This document shows, piece after piece, positions 27,130 to 37,100 of a DNA stretch of 64,000 bases. The first letter of the stretch is position 1, and every line of letters starts with the position of its first letter. Made by a program: the position numbers and the translations under genes. The stretch comes from Rhizobium sp. BK418 (lineage in GTDB: Bacteria > Pseudomonadota > Alphaproteobacteria > Rhizobiales > Rhizobiaceae), in the NCBI RefSeq assembly GCF_004341105.1, contig NZ_SLZK01000007.1, positions 310,001 through 374,000 on the forward strand. The letters are read 5' to 3'. Under the pieces are notes generated by a model that saw only the letters and a program-made list of their open reading frames with translations, made no database searches and had not been told where the DNA came from.

Positions 27130-27169
27130 AAAAAAGAGGCCGCCGATGCAGTTCGGATGATCGGCGGCC
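27130..27169 (-). terminator. Intra-operon terminator-like hairpin after the polyol-binding-protein gene
   Basis: Stem GGCCGCCGAT/ATCGGCGGCC (10 bp, loop 12 bases at 27148-27159). Read leftwards it is followed by TCTTTTTT, a proper terminator tail. Positioned between smoE and smoF, it would let most transcripts stop after the binding-protein gene and a minority continue into the permeases. Confidence 0.72.
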
Positions 27170-27213
27170 CGGAGGTGCGGAATGTCAAGCATTCCGTACA
27201 TGCTCAGGAGGTT

Positions 27214-28524
27214 TTACTTGATATAGCCCGCCTTGGTCATTTCGCGGGTGGTCAGCTGCTGCGCGCTCTGCAGGGCCTGGTCGACCGAAATCTGGCCGGC
27301 AAGGGCTGCGGAGAACTGCTGGCCTACGGCCGTGCCGATGCCCTGGAACTCCGGGATCGCCACGAATTGGACGCCAACATAAGGCACCGGCTTGACGGTC
27401 GGCTTGGTCGGATCGGCGGAGTTGATGCTGTCGAGCGTCATCTTCGCAAACGGAGCAGCCTTCTGATATTCGGCATTTGCATAGAGCGAAGTGCGGGTGC
27501 CGGGAGGTGCGTTCAGCCAGCCTTCCTTTTCGGCGACAAGGTTGGTGTAATCCTTGCTCGTTGCCCAGGCGATAAACTTCTCGGCTGCTTCTGCCTTCTG
27601 CGAGCCTGCCGGGATGGCAAGGTTCCAGGCCCAGAGCCAATTGCCGCGCTTGCCGAGCCCCTTGTCCGGAGCCAGTGCAAAGCCGACCTTGTCGGCAACT
27701 TTCGACTGCTTCGGATCAGCTACGAAGGAAGCAGCAACCGTTGCGTCGATCCACATGCCGCATTTGCCGGTCTGGAAGAGCGCCAGGTTTTCGTTGAAGC
27801 CGTTGGAAGAAGCGCCGGGAGGGCCGGCTTCCTTCATCAGGTTGACGTAGAAGGTCAGCGTGTCCTTCCACTCGGGCTGATCGAACTGCGGCTTCCACTT
27901 TTCATCGAACCAGCGAGCGCCGAAGGAGTTCGACATGGCCGTCAGGAAGGCCATGTTTTCGCCCCAGCCGGCCTTGCCGCGCAGGCAGATGCCGTAGATT
28001 TCCTTGTCCTTGTTGGTGATCTTCTTCGCAGCGTCTGCAATGAAGTCCCAGGTCGGTGCATCGGGCATCTTCAGGCCTGCAGCGTCGAACAGATCCTTGC
28101 GATACATGACCATGGAGCTTTCGCCGTAGAAGGGAGCTGCATAGAGCTTGCCGTCCTGGCTGATGCCGCTGCGGATAGCCGGCAGCAGGTCATTCACATC
28201 ATAGCTGTCGCCGAGATTGTCCAGCGGCAGGAGCCAGCCCTGCTTTGCCCAGATCGGAACTTCATAAGTACCGATCGTCAGCACGTCATACTGGCCGCCC
28301 TTGGTCGCGATGTCGGTCGTCACCTTCTGGCGCAGTACGTTTTCTTCGAGGGTTACCCATTCAAGGTCGATGCCGGGATTCTTCGCCTTGAAATCATCCG
28401 TCAGCTTCTGCATCCGGATCATGTCGCCGTTGTTCACGGTCGCGATTGTCAGCGTCTCGGCCGAAGCCATGCCGGCAAACGCTATTGCCGAGCAGGCGCC
28501 CAGCAGGAAAGTTCTCAATGTCAT
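27214..28524 (-). CDS. smoE: Sorbitol/mannitol-type ABC transporter substrate-binding protein
   Basis: 436 residues from the ATG at 28524; an upstream ATG at 28554 would add ten residues before the signal peptide. The signal peptide is MTLRTFLLGACSAIAFAG with cleavage near MASA-ETLTIA. The CUT1 binding-protein body shows YDVLTIGTYEVPIWAKQGWL, FYGESSMVMYRKDLFDAAGL and GKCGMWIDATVAASF, as in polyol receptors. First gene of the import operon and divergent from nothing: the SorC regulator lies upstream on the same strand. Confidence 0.9.
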   Translation of the reverse strand: MTLRTFLLGACSAIAFAGMASAETLTIATVNNGDMIRMQKLTDDFKAKNPGIDLEWVTLEENVLRQKVTTDIATKGGQYDVLTIGTYEVPIWAKQGWLLPLDNLGDSYDVNDLLPAIRSGISQDGKLYAAPFYGESSMVMYRKDLFDAAGLKMPDAPTWDFIADAAKKITNKDKEIYGICLRGKAGWGENMAFLTAMSNSFGARWFDEKWKPQFDQPEWKDTLTFYVNLMKEAGPPGASSNGFNENLALFQTGKCGMWIDATVAASFVADPKQSKVADKVGFALAPDKGLGKRGNWLWAWNLAIPAGSQKAEAAEKFIAWATSKDYTNLVAEKEGWLNAPPGTRTSLYANAEYQKAAPFAKMTLDSINSADPTKPTVKPVPYVGVQFVAIPEFQGIGTAVGQQFSAALAGQISVDQALQSAQQLTTREMTKAGYIK

Positions 28525-28669
28525 ATCTTCCTCCCAGAAGACGAGTGTGAGCATTCGCTTTGCTCATGGGCAATTACTCACCAATGGCGATAATTTGTCA
28601 ATCGGCAATCGTTGCTGCGATGCCGAACAATCGAGCTATGTTATTGATTCAAAAGTGTAATATTTTTGC

Positions 28670-29623
28670 TCAGCTATTGAGCAAAAACTCGGCCGTCTCT
28701 TCGTCAGTGATCAAACCGTTCACCTGATGGCCTGATATGGCAGCTTTGATTGCCTTGAACTTGCGCTTGCCCTTGGCAATCCCGATGACGACAGACGAAT
28801 CGCGCGACGGGATGGGAGCGGACGCGACACGTTCGTTGATCGGGTCGTCGAGCAGCCTGCCGTCGGCGTCGAAGATCCATCCGCAGATCTCACCTGCCGC
28901 CCCGCCGCGCATCAGCGCCATCATTTCGTCTTTCTCAAGGAAACCGTCGACGCAGAGCGGGCCGTCGATGCCGAGTTCGCCGATACCGACGAATGTCACA
29001 TCCGCCTGCGCGCTGATCGCCAGCGTTGAGCGCACCAGCTGCTGGCCATGCAGAAGCTCTCGCTCCTCCGCCGAGGTGACGAGAACCGGCAGCGGCATCG
29101 GATAGTGCCGCGCCTTCACGGCATCGGCCATGCTGAAGATGACGTTGTAATAGGCAGCCGAACCGTCGGGCGCGATATTGCCCGTCAATGAAACGATGCG
29201 ATGATTGGGACATTCGATCGCCGGCAGCTGATCGACGGCGGCCTTCAGGGTTCGCCCGGTACCGACCGCGAGCACGATCGGCTCGGGGCGCTTCAACCAC
29301 CGCTCGATTTCAGAAGCTGCCGCCTCCGCAATGCCGACCGTCATCGAGGACGAACCCGAATCGCTCGGAACGATCTCTACATGCTTGAGGCCGAATTTCT
29401 CGCGAAGCTGATTGCCGAGTTCGAGGCACGCGGCAATCGGATGATCGAGCCGCACCTTGATCAGCCGCTCCGCTACGGCAAGCGACACCAGCCGCTGCGC
29501 CGACTGGCGAGAAATACCCATGGCGGAGGCGATTTCGTCTTGCGTGCGGCCGGCGACATAATAGAGCCACCCGGCGCGCGCCGCATCATCCAGCCGTCCG
29601 GAAGTCTCCGCTTTCTTAACCAT
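28670..29623 (-). CDS. SorC-family regulator of the polyol operon
   Basis: 317 residues. HTH at about 15-60 (GWLYYVAGRTQDEIASAMGI, SRQSAQRLVSLA) and a C-terminal sugar-binding domain (VLAVGTGRTLKAAVDQLP, RIVSLTGNIAPDG). It sits 145 bases before the binding-protein gene on the same strand, the position held by smoC-like regulators in related loci. It is expected to respond to a polyol or its phosphorylated product. The gap before smoE is AT-rich and probably holds the promoter and operator. Confidence 0.92.
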   Translation of the reverse strand: MVKKAETSGRLDDAARAGWLYYVAGRTQDEIASAMGISRQSAQRLVSLAVAERLIKVRLDHPIAACLELGNQLREKFGLKHVEIVPSDSGSSSMTVGIAEAAASEIERWLKRPEPIVLAVGTGRTLKAAVDQLPAIECPNHRIVSLTGNIAPDGSAAYYNVIFSMADAVKARHYPMPLPVLVTSAEERELLHGQQLVRSTLAISAQADVTFVGIGELGIDGPLCVDGFLEKDEMMALMRGGAAGEICGWIFDADGRLLDDPINERVASAPIPSRDSSVVIGIAKGKRKFKAIKAAISGHQVNGLITDEETAEFLLNS

Positions 29624-29721
29624 GTGCTGCCGCCAATATTCCCTTTGAGTCTATCTGGCGTCAGATCAAAACAAAAATCGGGCAAATGTCGAGGGCGTTG
29701 AAAAAGTGAGCAGTCGCTTCC

Positions 29722-30378
29722 CTACGCAAACCACCGCATGACGACGTAGATGGCCGCCTTAACGAGGCCGTAAATAACCCCAACGGCGACAGTGAGCGAA
29801 ACCGCCGTCAAGAGGAAGCCCAGAAGCGAAAACAACCCATCCCGGCCAAGAATCGCGAAGGAGAAAAGCGATATCGCAATTGCCGGCAGGATATTGCCGA
29901 GCGGCACCGGCAGCACGAGAACGATCGCCAGCACCAGACAGCAAAGACCCGCCAGATATTCTGCAGGCGGTTCGACGAAAATACCAAGCCGCGGCTGCAT
30001 CATCCGTTCCGCCCGGGCAAGCCAGGGATGGATGCGCCCGACGATAGTCCCGAAATCCTCTCGCCGCATGGAGCGAGCCGCAATCGCCCGCGGCAGCCAG
30101 GGCTTGAGGCCGAAGGTGAGCTGCGCAGCTAGGAAGACCAAGGGAGCGCCGAGCAATGAGGAGGTACCGGGCGGCGTCGGAAAAGCATTCGGCAACGCGA
30201 AGATGAGCATCAACGCGCCGATGGCCCGGCCGCCCATCGTCTGGAACAGATCGCCGATCGAGACGCGTTCGCGGCTTTGATCCGCCGCCATTTGTCGCAG
30301 GATGGAGGAAAGCCGCCGGCCTTTCGGGCGAGGTCTGCGGGCTGTCGTTCTGTTGGTTCCGGTATTTTCGATTGTCAT
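29722..30378 (-). CDS. exoD: ExoD family protein (exopolysaccharide synthesis)
   Basis: About 218 residues from the ATG at 30378 (MTIENTGTNRTT); the frame is open for 60 more codons upstream but these look non-coding. The core FQTMGGRAIGALMLIFALPNAF and the PPGTSSLLGAPLVFLAAQL block define ExoD, with four hydrophobic segments. In Sinorhizobium exoD mutants have altered exopolysaccharide and alkali sensitivity; the biochemical role is not known. Confidence 0.87.
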   Translation of the reverse strand: MTIENTGTNRTTARRPRPKGRRLSSILRQMAADQSRERVSIGDLFQTMGGRAIGALMLIFALPNAFPTPPGTSSLLGAPLVFLAAQLTFGLKPWLPRAIAARSMRREDFGTIVGRIHPWLARAERMMQPRLGIFVEPPAEYLAGLCCLVLAIVLVLPVPLGNILPAIAISLFSFAILGRDGLFSLLGFLLTAVSLTVAVGVIYGLVKAAIYVVMRWFA

Positions 30379-30561
30379 AGATCCGGTATCGGTATGTGAA
30401 TAGCGAAGAGCTTGCCCGTGTAATATGCCATTAGCATGACCTTGACGGACAATTATCGAGCGAAGGCTCGCCAGCAACTTAGTTAATTTATCGAATAATC
30501 CTTGTAATTCGACGCCAGGAGTGCGAGCAGACGCCCAGCAGAGATAACTGGCAGACATCAG

Positions 30562-31473
30562 ATGATCATTTCATTCGATATCGGCGGCTCCGCCATCAAG
30601 GGCGGGTTTGCACATTCTGAATCCGACATCGTGCCGCTTGGCCGCCGCCCGACCCCGAAGGACAATTTTCCGGCCTTTGTCGAAACGTTGAAGAGCTTTA
30701 TCGCCGAGAACGGTGAACAGCCGTCCCTCATAGCGCTCTCGATTGCCGGTGTCGTTGACCCGGACACGCAGCGCTTGATCGTCGCCAACATCCCCTGCAT
30801 TCACAACCGCAACCTCGCCGCCGACCTGGAGGCAGCGCTCGGCCTGCCCGTGCTGATCGCCAACGATGCCGACTGTTTCGCCATGGCGGAAGCCGAGCTC
30901 GGCGCCGGCCGCGGCCACCGCATCGTCTTCGGCGCCATCCTCGGCACCGGCGTCGGCGGCGGCGTCGTCTCCGATGGCCGCCTCATCAATGCGTCAGGCG
31001 GCTTTGCCGGTGAATGGGGCCACGGCCCGATCATCGCATCGCAGGCAGGGACCCCGCCAGTCGCCATCCCCGCCTATGCCTGCGGCTGCGGCCAGAAGGG
31101 CTGCGTCGATACCATCGGCGGCGCACGCGGCCTCGAACGCCTGCACAAGACGCTGCACGATCTCGACCTCTCCAGCGAAGAAATCATCGCCAACTGGCAA
31201 GGCGGCGAGGAAAAGGCCAACCGCACCATCGATGTCTATGTCGATCTCGTCGCCTCGCCGCTGGCGCTCGCCATCAACATAACGGGAGCGACTATCGTGC
31301 CCGTCGGGGGCGGCCTTTCGAATGTCGAACCGCTTCTCGCCGAACTCGATCAGGCAGTGCGCGCCCGCATCCTGCGGAAATTCGATCGGCCGCTGGTGGT
31401 GCGCAGTGAATGTCGCATCGAACCCGGCCTGATCGGCGCAGCACTTCTGGGCCTGAAGGCCGAAGCAGCCTGA
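30562..31473 (+). CDS. ROK family sugar kinase (probable N-acetylglucosamine kinase)
   Basis: 303 residues. The ATP-phosphate motif FDIGGSAIKGG lies at the N-terminus, the catalytic ND in VLIANDADCFAMAEA, and the ROK zinc-binding motif CGCGQKGCVDTIGGARGLERL near residue 175. The absence of an HTH excludes a NagC/XylR repressor. Its 3' end meets that of a GH20 hexosaminidase, so N-acetylglucosamine is the best-supported substrate, by context. Confidence 0.89.
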   Translation: MIISFDIGGSAIKGGFAHSESDIVPLGRRPTPKDNFPAFVETLKSFIAENGEQPSLIALSIAGVVDPDTQRLIVANIPCIHNRNLAADLEAALGLPVLIANDADCFAMAEAELGAGRGHRIVFGAILGTGVGGGVVSDGRLINASGGFAGEWGHGPIIASQAGTPPVAIPAYACGCGQKGCVDTIGGARGLERLHKTLHDLDLSSEEIIANWQGGEEKANRTIDVYVDLVASPLALAINITGATIVPVGGGLSNVEPLLAELDQAVRARILRKFDRPLVVRSECRIEPGLIGAALLGLKAEAA

Positions 31474-31531
31474 AACAATTCCAGCAAAAGTGCATAGCGG
31501 TTTTGCGTCCGGAATTGCGCAAAAGCCGAAC

Positions 31532-33451
31532 TTAGAGCTGCGGCCACATCCTGACGATCACGGCAAAGCGAAGCCAGTCCTTGCGTAGAGTCGGGGTCCA
31601 GGCTGCCTCTGCGACGGCCGGCAGCCGCGGGAAAACCAGGCGGTTGAAATAGGCCCGCGAGACGAAATTCTCGCCCCAGATGCAGGCCTGGATGCCACGC
31701 ATCCGGTCTCTCAGGTCCTCTGGCAACTCGCCCTCGGCCTCGTAGGCATAGGTCTTTTCCGGAGGCGTGAAACCGGCCCAGCTGGCGCCCGGCTCTCTCC
31801 ACCCTTCGGCCTGGGCCATGTCGAGATAATAGGCCTGGCCCGGCGTCATGACGATATCATAGCCCTCTCTAGCCAGCTCGATACCGACTTCAGGCTTTTC
31901 CCAGGCCATCAGCAGCGTACCCTCACGATCGACGCCACCGCCATGCGAAACCTCGTTCCAGCCGGCAAGCTTCTTGCCGCGTTCGGCAAGCATCGCCTTG
32001 ATCCGCCGCATGAAATGCGACTGAAGCTCGGCCGTTCCGGTAAGCCTCTCCTTCTCCATCAAGGCCTTGCAGGCCGGTGAGGCGAGCCATGAACCGTGCG
32101 GCACCTCGTCCCCGCCAATATGGATATATTCAAAGGGAAAGAGTGCCACCATCTCGTCAAACACCTTGCCGAGAAATTCATAGGTGAACTCAACAGCCGG
32201 ATTGAGCGCATTGTTCGGATAGCCCTGTGCCGAACGATAGCTGCCTGGCGCCTCCTGTCTGTCGACAAGCTGCGGCAGAGAGACGAGCGTTGCTGTGCTA
32301 TGACCGGGAATATCGATCTCCGGCAGGACATTCACATAGAGGGAGGCCGCATGGGCAACGATCCGGCGGGCGTCATCCTGCGTGTAATGTCCCGAACGCG
32401 GTTCGGCCCCATCGCCGAGCTGCGGCACCAGAACTTCGTTCGGCCCGCGTCTCGCACCGATGTCAGTCAGTTCCGGATAGGCCTTTATCTCCAGTCGCCA
32501 GGCCTCATCGTCAGTCAGATGCCAGTGAAAAATATTGAGCTTGTTCCAGGCGAGGATATCAATCAGCCGCTCGATATCCGCCACCGGATAGAACTGACGC
32601 GAAACATCGAGATGACAGCCGCGCCAAGCATAACGAGGCTGGTCGGCTATGTCGCCGAAGACCGGAAACTGAAAGATTTCCGCGTCCCGGCGCGCGCCAT
32701 GCAGCAACTGGGCGAGGCTGATCAGCCCATAGAACCGCCCGGCCTCGTCGTCGGTGGCAAGAATGATCTCCTGTGACGTGAAGCGCAGCTCACAGGCCTC
32801 CGGCATGATCGAGGACTCCACCTTGAAGCGGATCGGTCGCCCGCCCTGGACCGGCTGCAACGTGAAAGGCACGTTGTCGGCTGGAAAGAGCCGCTGATAG
32901 AGCGCCAGCGCCTTCGCCACGGCCTTGATATCCTCCGGGCGTGAACCGGCTGCCGGGTAAAGCGCGATGGGCGGCATCTCCTCCGGCCGCATCGACAGGG
33001 ACAGTGGCCAGGGCAGCAGCGAGAACGGCTCGGTGACTTCGCCCCTCGGCAGCAACTCCGGCAATTCGCCGTGCACTACGCTATCAAGCATCAGATCGCC
33101 GAAGCTGACGGGGACATGCCGGCCATCGGCAAGCGTAAGGTAGGCGGATTTGATACCCGCCGTGACGTGCCTCGGGCCATTCGTCAGGCCTTCCACGGAA
33201 AATTGCCAGCAGCCGCCCGGCTTGAGCGTGAGCCCGTCGGGCGGAGAATATTCGTGAAGATTGGCAACGCGCCGCTTGAGCACGGCACCCTCGGCGACAT
33301 GTTCCTCTGCTACCCGGGTGAGCGAAGTATAGGCGAGTGTAAAACCGGTAAGCGGTTCGTCAGAAAGATTGAAGAGCGTGAAACTGAAGCGTCCGAAGCT
33401 TCCTTCGACCGGGCGCCAGCTCGCTTCTAAACGGTAATCGGCCACAGTCAT
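31532..33451 (-). CDS. Beta-N-acetylhexosaminidase (GH20)
   Basis: 639 residues with no signal peptide, so probably cytoplasmic. An N-terminal beta domain (about 1-255) precedes the GH20 barrel that begins RGCHLDVSRQFYPVADIERL. The catalytic pair is D448-E449 in HIGGDEVPHGSW, as required for substrate-assisted hydrolysis through the N-acetyl group. It should release GlcNAc from imported chitobiose or muropeptide sugars, feeding the ROK kinase next to it. No dedicated transporter is adjacent. Confidence 0.93.
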   Translation of the reverse strand: MTVADYRLEASWRPVEGSFGRFSFTLFNLSDEPLTGFTLAYTSLTRVAEEHVAEGAVLKRRVANLHEYSPPDGLTLKPGGCWQFSVEGLTNGPRHVTAGIKSAYLTLADGRHVPVSFGDLMLDSVVHGELPELLPRGEVTEPFSLLPWPLSLSMRPEEMPPIALYPAAGSRPEDIKAVAKALALYQRLFPADNVPFTLQPVQGGRPIRFKVESSIMPEACELRFTSQEIILATDDEAGRFYGLISLAQLLHGARRDAEIFQFPVFGDIADQPRYAWRGCHLDVSRQFYPVADIERLIDILAWNKLNIFHWHLTDDEAWRLEIKAYPELTDIGARRGPNEVLVPQLGDGAEPRSGHYTQDDARRIVAHAASLYVNVLPEIDIPGHSTATLVSLPQLVDRQEAPGSYRSAQGYPNNALNPAVEFTYEFLGKVFDEMVALFPFEYIHIGGDEVPHGSWLASPACKALMEKERLTGTAELQSHFMRRIKAMLAERGKKLAGWNEVSHGGGVDREGTLLMAWEKPEVGIELAREGYDIVMTPGQAYYLDMAQAEGWREPGASWAGFTPPEKTYAYEAEGELPEDLRDRMRGIQACIWGENFVSRAYFNRLVFPRLPAVAEAAWTPTLRKDWLRFAVIVRMWPQL

Positions 33452-33582
33452 GTCCTCCCTCCAACGAATATAGGGCGATCTTTACTCCCGTTTAGCGCCA
33501 TCGTCTCCTCGCGTGCTTTCGCGGTTTGACAATTTGCAGGCATCAGCGGAGATCGAGACAATTCAATGCGAAGCGAGCCCCG

Positions 33583-34068
33583 ATGAGAGATCCTTTCAAG
33601 AACCCCCTCCCCGCCTCCGATGAAGCCCGCCATTCCATCTGGGAAATGCTCGTTCACCGCGACATCGACGCCTTCCTCGCCGCTGACTGGAGCAAGGTGG
33701 CCGAAGATTTCGTTCAAGACGGCTTCATCGGCATCGATGGCGGCAAGGAAGTGAGCCCGGACAAGTGGCACCTCGCCTTCCCGACGCTTTCGGCCTATCG
33801 CGACGAATGGCTGCGCCAGGCGGAGGATTTCAAGAAGCAGAGCTTCTCCGAAGATCCGCGCACGGCGATCTTCACCACCACGGTGCTGGAAGACATCGAG
33901 ATCAATGGCGACATGGCGCTGGTGCACAAGAAGTTCGACGGCAGCATCCTGCGCCCCGATGGTTTACGTGATCGCATGCTCTGGCAGACGCTTTACTATT
34001 GCCGCAAGCATCAAGGCCGCTGGAAAATCTCTGGCTTCACCGGCTACCTGCCGAATCCGATGGCCTGA
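33583..34068 (+). CDS. NTF2/SnoaL-like fold protein of unknown function
   Basis: 161 residues from the ATG at 33583 (MRDPFKNPLPASD); the frame is open from 33526. It reads like a small cone-shaped SnoaL-like protein: helical start (HSIWEMLVHRDIDAFLAADW), then beta strands ending GRWKISGFTGYLPNP. No catalytic signature is evident. Its end faces the RND pump gene across a shared terminator. Confidence 0.72.
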   Translation: MRDPFKNPLPASDEARHSIWEMLVHRDIDAFLAADWSKVAEDFVQDGFIGIDGGKEVSPDKWHLAFPTLSAYRDEWLRQAEDFKKQSFSEDPRTAIFTTTVLEDIEINGDMALVHKKFDGSILRPDGLRDRMLWQTLYYCRKHQGRWKISGFTGYLPNPMA

Positions 34069-34094
34069 AACGAAAGATCATCTGAAACATAAAA

Positions 34095-34119
34095 GCGCGG
34101 CCGAAACCGCGCCTTTTTT
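34095..34119. terminator. Bidirectional terminator
   Basis: Stem GCGCGG/CCGCGC with loop CCGAAA, AAAA before and six T after, between convergent genes. It serves the NTF2-like gene from the left and can serve the RND operon from the right. Confidence 0.82.
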
Positions 34120-34120
34120 C

Positions 34121-37100
34121 TCATTCGGCTGCCAATGCCGGCGGATGATGAATATCGCCGTCCGCCTCTTCCTGGTTGGCATTGGCATGTTCGTCTGTCT
34201 TCGTCTTCGGCTCACGGCCGAAGAACAGGGCGTAACCAGCCGGCAGCACGAGAATGGTCAGCACGGTCGCGACCAGGATACCGCCCATCATGGCGTAGGC
34301 AAGCGGCCCCCAGAAGACACCTCGCGAGATCGGGATCAGTGCCAGCACCGCCGTCAGCGCCGTCAGAATGATCGGCCGGAAGCGGCGGACGGCTGCACCG
34401 ACGATTGCCTCCTGCCGGTGCATGCCCGCCTTGATGTCCTGATCGATCTGGTCGACGAGGATGATCGAGTTGCGGATGATGATGCCGAGCAGCGCGATGA
34501 CGCCGAGGATCGCCACGAAGCCGAAGGGCGCGCCACTGATCAATAGGGCCGAAGCCGCGCCGATGATGCCGAGCGGGCCGGTCGCGAAGACCAGCATTGC
34601 CTTGCCGAAATGCTGAAGCTGCGCCATCAGCAGGATCATGATGACGACGAGCATGATCGGCGCCTTGGCAGCGATTGAGGCCTGGCTTTCGGCCGAATCC
34701 TCGGCACCGCCCTGAATCTCGATCTTGTAGCCAGCCGGCAGACTGTCGCGCAGGTCCTGCATGTCATTGTAGAGCTTGGTTACGACATCGTTCGGCTGAA
34801 CGCCATCAGGCAGCGTCGCACGAACACTGATCGTCGGCAAACGGTCGCGCCGCCACTCGACGCCCTGCTCCATCACCGGCATGACCTTGGCGATCTGCGA
34901 GACCGGAACGTAGCCACCGAAATCCGTCGGCACATAAACCGAATTGACGGCCGAGAGCAGCGAACGATTGGCATCCGGCTCCCGGGCGACGATCGAGACC
35001 GTCTCCTCGCCATCGCGGAAGTCATCGAGCGGCGCGCCGGACATAGCTGTCTGCAGCATCTGGCGGACGCGTTGCGAAGTGACGCCGAGTGCACGGGCAC
35101 GGTCCTGATCGATGACCAGCTTCATGGCGGGCACCGGCTCCAGCCAATCGTCATGGACGGCGCCAAGCATCGGATCCCTAGTGAAGCGCTCCTTCACCTG
35201 ATCAGCGATCTCACGTACTTCCGCACGATCGGGACCCATCACGCGCATCTGCACGGGCCAGCCCGTCGGCGGGCCAAGGAAGAGGCGGTCGACCTTGCCA
35301 CGGATGGAGGGGAAATCTTCCGCCAGGATCGACCTGAGCTTAGTGATCAGCCGCTCACGCGCCGGCTCGTCATTGGCCATGATCAGAAGCTGGGCATAGT
35401 TCGGGTTGCGAAGCTGCTGGTCGAGCGGCAGGAAGAAGCGCGGCGCACCTTCGCCGATGTAGGTGGCGATGAACTTCTTGTCCTTGTCATCCATCATCTT
35501 GGCTTCCAGCGCCTTGGCCTGGGCCTCCACTTCTTTGATGCTGGTGCCCTCGGGCAGCCAGAGATCGACGAGGATTTCCGGACGCGAGGACTGCGGGAAG
35601 AAATTCTGCGGAATGAACTGGAAGCTCCAGAGGCTGGCAACGAAGGTGGCGAGCGTCAGCGAAAGCACGATGACGCGATGGCGCACGGCCCAGCCCACCG
35701 TGCGCCGCAGGCCACGATAGAAGCGCGTGTCGAACACGTCATGATGCTCACCCGCATGGTGACGCTGCTTCAGGATCATGTAACCGAGCCACGGCGTAAA
35801 ATAGACTGCCACGAACCACGAGGTCACCAGCGCGATGCCGACGACATAGAAGAGCGAGCGCACATATTCGCCGGCCGTCGACGCAGCAAAGCCGACGGGA
35901 ATGAACCCGGCCGTGGTGATCAGCGTACCCGTCAGCATCGGGAAGGCGGTCGAGGAATAGGCGAAACTCGCCGCATCGATCTTGACAAGACCTTCTTCGA
36001 GCTTCCGCTCCATCATTTCCACAACGATCATCGCATCGTCGACGAGCAGGCCGAGCGCGATGATGAGCGCGCCGAGCGAAATACGCTGCAGGTCGATGCC
36101 GAGTTCGTACATGATGGCGAAGGTCGCAGCCAGGACCAGTGGAATGGCGATCGCAATCACGAGCCCCGAGCGCCAGCCGATCGACAGGAACGACACGACG
36201 AGCACGATGGCAAGGGCTTCGCCAAGCGCATGCATGAACTCGCTGACCGCATCGGTCACGACATCAGGCTGGTTGGAGATCTGGTCGACGGCGACGCCAT
36301 AGGGCAGCGAATCCTCGAAGCGCTTGTAGGTCGCTTCCACATCCTTGCCGACATCGGTGACCTTGAAACCCTTGGCCATGACGACGCCGACCTGCACGCT
36401 CTCGTGACCGTTAAAGCGGTACTTGCGCTGATAGGGATCTTCGAGGCCGGAGGTGACGGTGGCGATATCGCCAAGCCGCGTCACCTGATTGCCGGAGCGC
36501 AGGCGCAGTTCTCTGATATCCTCGACCTTGTGAACATTGCCTTCGACGGAGATGCGCACCGAGCGCAGACCCGTATCGACATTGCCTGCCGGATCGACGG
36601 CGTTCTGACCCTTGATGGCGTTCTGCAGGTCGAGGATCGTCAGGCCGCGTTCGGCGAGCGCCTTCGAGGAGACGTCGATATAGATCTTTTCCGGCTGGTC
36701 GCCGATGATGACGGCCTTTTCGACACCGGGCGTCGTCAACAGCATGTCACGCGCCTGGATCGCGAATTTCTTCAGCTCCGGATAGGAGTAGCCGTCGCCG
36801 CTGATTGAATGCAGCGTGATGAACGTATCGCCGAATTCATCATTGAAATAGGGACCGAGCAGGCCTTGCGGCAGGTCGCTGTTGATGTCGCCGACCTTCT
36901 TGCGCACCTGATAGAAGGCGTCCGCCACCTGGGCACTATCGGTATCCCCCTTCACCTGCACGGTGATGATCGTGCTGCCGGCGCGCGTGTAGGACTTCAC
37001 CCAGTCGAGATGCGGCGTTTCCTGCAGCTTGCGCTCGATTTTGTTGGTGACCTGATCTTCCATGTCCTGGAGGGATGCACCCGGCCAGAGTGCCTGCACC

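Noticed and set aside
27157..28593. A 478-codon open frame opposite the polyol-binding-protein gene
   Set aside because: No ribosome site or family motif; the minus strand has a signal peptide and binding-protein blocks.
35072..36808. A 578-codon open frame opposite the RND pump gene
   Set aside because: Low-complexity His/Arg/Asp-rich translation with no motif, while the minus strand encodes a complete RND pump.
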